Below the pieces are notes generated by a model. That model searched no databases. It was not told the DNA's origin and saw nothing but the letters and a program-made list of their open reading frames with translations. Shown one piece after another: positions 13,352-16,348 of a stretch of 16,348 bases of DNA. This DNA comes from UBA1822 sp963634795 (GTDB lineage: Bacteria; Bacillota; Negativicutes; Veillonellales; Dialisteraceae): the NCBI GenBank assembly GCA_963634795.1, contig CAVHDO010000025.1, positions 1-16,348 on the forward strand, in the 5' to 3' direction. The position numbers and the translations under genes were made by a program. The number at the start of each line of letters is the position of its first letter. Positions within the stretch are counted from its first letter, which is position 1.

Positions 13352-15019
13352 TTATCCCTTCACCGCTTTCCGCAAATCCTTCGCCGAAGCTATCGCGCTT
13401 TCCGAGGGCGGATTGTTTCCTGAAATCATCCAGGCGATGTCCAGAATGCTTTCTTCTTCCGAAAGGCGGACCGCAGTGGAAATCGTGCGCTCGCCTTCCA
13501 CCGTTTTGCGGATGGCGTAGTGCGTGTCGGCCATGGCGGCCGTTTGCGGCATATGCGTGATGCAGAGGAGCTGGACGCGCTTGGCCAGCGACGCGATTTT
13601 TTTTGCCACGCGGAGCGCCGCGCCGCCGCTGATGCCGGTGTCGATTTCGTCGAAGACGAGAGTCCGGCACGCGAAGAGATCCGAAAAAATATCTTCGATT
13701 GCCAAAGAAATTCTGGAAATTTCGCCGCCGGATGCCACTTGCCGCATGGGTCGCGCCGGCTCACCCGGATTGGCCGAAAAATAGAAATCCACATTCGCCG
13801 CGCCGGCCGCCGTCGGAGTTTCACTGTCCGTCACCCGCAGCTCCAGCACCGCGTGTTCCATGCTCATATCCCGCAGCGATTCCCCAATTTTGCGGCACAG
13901 CGTATTTCCTTTTTCGCGGCGAAGCGCATTGAGCTCTCCCGCTTTTTTCTGCACCTCCGCCGTCAAATGTTGGAGTTCCTCTCGGAGCCCTTCGCTGTCG
14001 TACACCAGCGCGTGCAAATCATCGTACTCCCGGCGCGCTGTTTCCAAATATTTCTGCACATCCGAAAGTGTCGGGCCGTATTTGATTTTCAGCTGCGAAA
14101 GCAATTCGTCGCGGTCTTGCAGTTTCGCCAATTCCTCTTCGGAAAAATCTTCGTGCGACGCGTACGATTCCAATTCGGAAATCGCGTCTTCCACCGTGTA
14201 CAGCGCGCTTTGGAGCGATTCGGACACCGACGCGAGCGCCTGGTCGTACTCCGCGATGCCCGCCACTTCCGACGACGCCTCCGCGAGCCCCGATTGCGCC
14301 CCCGCGTCCCCCGTCAGTGCTTCCAACGCCGCGCGAAGCCCCGTGTAAATGCGCTCATGATTTTCCATGACCGAGAGCCGCTCCGCCAGCGCCGCATCCT
14401 CTTCCAAATCCGAAATGTCCGCGCCCTCAATCTGCTCGATTTCCCATTGCAGAATGTCCAGCCGCCGCTCATTTTCCTGCTTCCCGCGCCCGAGCTCCTC
14501 GATCTGCTCTTTCAATTTCCGGAAACGCGCGTACAGAGCGCCGTACGCCGCCGCCGTTTCCTTGATCGTTTCATCCGAATGATCGATCAGGAAACGGCAG
14601 AAATCCGACGACAGGAGCTCCGCATTGTCATTTTGCTCGTGCAATTTCACCAGCGCACTGCCGAGCCGGTCGAGTTGCTTCACCGTGCAGGCCGCGCCAT
14701 TCACCAAGCACATTCCGCGCCCGGCCGTATTCATTTTGCGCGTGACGATGATTTCCCCGTCCTCCGCCTCGAGTCCCATTTCTTCCAACAGCGCGGAAAT
14801 CGTCTCGTCGACCGTGAAAACACCTTCCACGCGGAAAAAATCCTTTCCCGTCCGAATCATGTCCACCGACGCCCGGCGCCCCAGCAAAATCGCCAACGCA
14901 TCCATCAGAATCGACTTCCCGGAGCCCGTTTCCCCCGTAAACACCGTCGCGCCGTCCGAGAGCTCGATGACCGTATCTTCGATGATCGCAAAATTTACGA
15001 TATGGAGTCTTTGCAGCAT
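13352..15019 (-). CDS. recN: DNA repair ATPase RecN
   Basis: An SMC-like ATPase recruited early to DNA double-strand breaks. The 555-residue length fits. The Walker A is GETGSGKS (29-36), the ABC signature is ASGGEISRISLA (429-440), and the Walker B is TLVFDEIDTGISG (453-465). Between them, roughly residues 160-385 are rich in Glu, Leu and Lys and read as the coiled-coil arms. The family's usual HGQHE-like Q-loop region is diverged here to KLHEQNDN (125-132). GGGAGGCGGCC precedes the ATG. It follows argR by 16 bases, a pairing common in Firmicutes. The stop abuts a short tandem repeat instead of a terminator. Confidence 0.96.
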   Translation of the reverse strand: MLQRLHIVNFAIIEDTVIELSDGATVFTGETGSGKSILMDALAILLGRRASVDMIRTGKDFFRVEGVFTVDETISALLEEMGLEAEDGEIIVTRKMNTAGRGMCLVNGAACTVKQLDRLGSALVKLHEQNDNAELLSSDFCRFLIDHSDETIKETAAAYGALYARFRKLKEQIEELGRGKQENERRLDILQWEIEQIEGADISDLEEDAALAERLSVMENHERIYTGLRAALEALTGDAGAQSGLAEASSEVAGIAEYDQALASVSESLQSALYTVEDAISELESYASHEDFSEEELAKLQDRDELLSQLKIKYGPTLSDVQKYLETARREYDDLHALVYDSEGLREELQHLTAEVQKKAGELNALRREKGNTLCRKIGESLRDMSMEHAVLELRVTDSETPTAAGAANVDFYFSANPGEPARPMRQVASGGEISRISLAIEDIFSDLFACRTLVFDEIDTGISGGAALRVAKKIASLAKRVQLLCITHMPQTAAMADTHYAIRKTVEGERTISTAVRLSEEESILDIAWMISGNNPPSESAIASAKDLRKAVKG

Positions 15020-15035
15020 GGCCGCCTCCCGTTTC

Positions 15036-15491
15036 TCACACCTTCAACTGCGTTTTCAGCCGTTCGACAAAAGCCGGCACATCTTTCTCCGCGCGCATAA
15101 TCACCAGAATCGTGTCATCGCCGGCCACCGTCCCCAAAATCGCGGGATTTCCCGAGTGATCGACCGACGACGCCACCGCCTGCGCGGAGCCCGGAATCGT
15201 GTGAATGACGACCAAATTCAGGCTGCTGTCGACTTTGATGACCGCTTCGCGAAACAGCACCGCCAGATGGCTATCGCTCAGCACGCGCCCCTTCGCCTCC
15301 GAAAGCGCGTACCGATACCGCCCGCTCCCGTACGGCACCTTGACGAGCATGAGCTCCTTGATGTCGCGCGACACCGTCGCCTGCGTCACGACAATCCCCT
15401 CCCGCCGCAGCGCCGACGTCAGTTCTTCCTGCGTCTCAATCACTTCATTTTGAATAATTTCTTTAATCTTCATGATTCTGGAATTTTTCAT
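15036..15491 (-). CDS. argR: Arginine repressor ArgR/AhrC
   Basis: A hexameric arginine-responsive regulator of arginine synthesis and catabolism. From ATG 15491, preceded by GGGGAGAGCACG, the product is 151 residues, the usual size. The frame is open to an ATG at 15527, but that adds a non-conserved dozen residues. The winged-helix domain includes KIKEIIQNEVIETQEEL and the recognition segment TQATVSRDIKEL (36-47). The C-terminal arginine-binding and oligomerisation domain has the hallmark GTVAGDDTILVI (120-131). It is first in an operon with recN. An ARG-box-like palindrome at its promoter suggests autoregulation. Confidence 0.96.
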   Translation of the reverse strand: MKNSRIMKIKEIIQNEVIETQEELTSALRREGIVVTQATVSRDIKELMLVKVPYGSGRYRYALSEAKGRVLSDSHLAVLFREAVIKVDSSLNLVVIHTIPGSAQAVASSVDHSGNPAILGTVAGDDTILVIMRAEKDVPAFVERLKTQLKV

Positions 15492-15604
15492 CGTGCTCTC
15501 CCCATCCGGCCGAAATGAATGCTTCACGGCGTATTTTACTGGTCAATCCGATACAGGAAACGGGAAACGAACTGCTTTCCCGTCTTCTGATACTTTTATA
15601 TAAA

Positions 15605-15620
15605 CTGTATTTTTATACAG
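15605..15620. promoter_or_regulatory. ARG-box-like operator in the argR promoter
   Basis: CTGTAT-TTTT-ATACAG is a perfect 6+4+6 palindrome with an AT-rich centre. It differs from the TGAATWWWWATTCA-type ARG box at one position per half-site. It starts 2 bases downstream of the -10 and so would cover the start of transcription. Confidence 0.5.
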
Positions 15621-15621
15621 C

Positions 15622-15630
15622 ATTATACCA
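15622..15630 (-). promoter_or_regulatory. Extended -10 promoter for argR-recN
   Basis: TGGTATAAT on the minus strand fits TGnTATAAT exactly. TTTCTT is 17 bases upstream as a weak -35. The predicted leader is about 120 bases long. Confidence 0.6.
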
Positions 15631-15711
15631 TATTTTCTCATTTTAAGAAAAAATGAGAGGAAACAACGTGGCCGTAAACGCGTAAAAATGTCGTGACACA
15701 AAAACACGATG

Positions 15712-15744
15712 CAAGCCTTTTTAATCCCTTTCAACCCTTTTCGG
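15712..15744. repeat. CAAGCCTTTT-type short tandem repeat
   Basis: CAAGCCTTTTTAATCCCTTT followed by CAACCCTTTTCGG consists of three diverged units of the array seen at 170-275. Confidence 0.55.
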
Positions 15745-15876
15745 CAAACTTTTTTCAAAAAATTTTGTCTTGCTGCGGCAACCCATTTTCTCGTTTCGTA
15801 ATTATTCCGCAAGAAACTTTATGTTTTATTTACGATTTTAGGCCATGAAAACGTGGAATTTTGATCGCGTCCAAAA

Positions 15877-15905
15877 TTTTCCACTATTTTCCACTCGTTA
15901 CCACT
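15877..15905 (+). repeat. Three TTTTCCACT-like iterations at 10-base spacing
   Basis: TTTTCCACT at 15877 and 15887 and GTTACCACT at 15897 repeat with one helical turn between them. The first also pairs with GTGGAA at 15853-15858. The stretch 15528-16348 has no supported gene. It is AT-rich and carries this motif, a TTTTCATCAC direct repeat near 16012-16030 and the hairpin at 16110-16147. Confidence 0.5.
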
Positions 15906-16109
15906 AAACAAATAAAAACATTCAATAAAAGTTGAAAAAATTCAAAAAATGTTTCCTTTTTTCAAAAAAACAACACTTTCCTTCCGGTAAACAGCAATGA
16001 AATTACAGTTTTCATCACTTTTCATCACTAAAAACAAGTCAATTTTTTGGCAAAATTTTCCGACATTCAAAACTATTGTATCTTGCACTTGACTGCAAAT
16101 TGTAAATCC

Positions 16110-16147
16110 GTCATCCGGAATTTGCGAATGAAAAAATTTCGGATGAC
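16110..16147. other. Strong 14-bp hairpin
   Basis: GTCATCCGGAATTT (16110-16123) pairs with AAATTTCGGATGAC (16134-16147) over 14 positions, with one G-U pair and a ten-base loop. On the plus strand a TTTTTT run starts eight bases after the stem, which is rather far for a standard terminator. It could be a protein-binding palindrome, a terminator for an unseen plus-strand RNA, or part of a small RNA. Confidence 0.55.
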
Positions 16148-16241
16148 AATGGCTGTTTTTTCGCAGAAAATTCACTGATCCGGCCTTTCGAATTGTTATG
16201 AAAATTTTATTATTTTTCTGCTTTCCTTCCCTTTTCTTTTG

Positions 16242-16250
16242 TGTTATAGT
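16242..16250 (+). promoter_or_regulatory. Possible plus-strand promoter at the right edge
   Basis: TGTTATAGT fits an extended -10. About 25 bases later lies a perfect 12-bp palindrome CGGCTTAAGCCG (16274-16285), and a second, ATACGGCCGTAT, is at 16321-16332. This suggests a divergently transcribed gene beginning beyond the window. Confidence 0.35.
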
Positions 16251-16348
16251 GATTGACGTAAGGGATGAACGCGCGGCTTAAGCCGATGTTTCTAAAGCAA
16301 GTCTACCGATTATGTACTTTATACGGCCGTATGATCACAAGGTAGCGC

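Noticed and set aside
13520..15100. 526-codon plus-strand frame over recN
   Set aside because: It is antisense to RecN with all ATPase motifs intact, and its composition is extremely rich in Arg, Phe and His.
15587..15604. Second ARG box next to 15605-15620
   Set aside because: CTGATACTTTTATATAAA is only weakly palindromic, and its centre is 17 bases from the first instead of the usual spacing of about two turns.
15543..15812. 89-codon minus-strand frame upstream of argR
   Set aside because: It covers the argR promoter and operator and contains a short tandem repeat; no ribosome binding site is seen.
15942..16175. 77-codon minus-strand frame starting GTG
   Set aside because: AT-rich, no family resemblance and a weak ribosome binding site. 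It also runs through the 14-bp hairpin, so it is likely spurious.

Overview
The window reads as a chromosomal segment of an anaerobic Firmicute. A Negativicutes (Veillonella/Dialister/Selenomonas-type) host is my best guess. This rests on the oxygen-independent cobalamin genes, the argR-recN pair, strong AAAGGAGG-type ribosome binding sites and the abundant structured intergenic repeats. It is inference, not a database result. All 15 genes I call lie on the minus strand, so transcription runs from right to left.

Layout, in the order of transcription. (1) 15528-16348 has no convincing gene. It is AT-rich, with a short iterated TTTTCCACT motif, a 14-bp hairpin and, at the far right, a possible plus-strand promoter. 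(2) argR-recN (15491-13352) is preceded by an extended -10 promoter with an ARG-box-like palindrome at the start of transcription. (3) 12656-13351 is a repeat island. (4) dapB-asd-dapA (12586-9829) form the core of the diaminopimelate/lysine pathway. They are followed by a short HicA-like coding remnant and a 63-residue orphan gene that ends at an intrinsic terminator. (5) A small repeat patch separates these from uppP (9233-8439), which has its own promoter and terminator. (6) yajQ then leads the cobalamin operon: yajQ-cbiD-cbiE-cbiT (8307-5527), a 1.2-kb repeat island, then cbiF-cbiG-cbiH-cbiJ-cbiC (4340-350). Most junctions in the operon overlap by 1 to 17 bases.

The cobalamin genes cover most of the corrin-ring steps between cobalt-factor III and cobyrinate: the C17, C11, C1, C5 and C15 methylations or decarboxylation, ring contraction and opening, reduction and methyl migration. 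The cobalt chelatase, cbiL and the late amidation and nucleotide-loop genes are not in the window.

The most unusual content is between the genes. Several kinds of repeat are assembled like building blocks: degenerate 7-10 bp tandem repeats, mini-hairpins whose stems change sequence but stay palindromic, and a larger palindromic composite with a conserved core that occurs twice (about 4966-5262 and 12984-13250). The short tandem repeats abut the stop codons of genes at the ends of operon segments (cbiC, cbiT, recN), where no ordinary terminator is visible.
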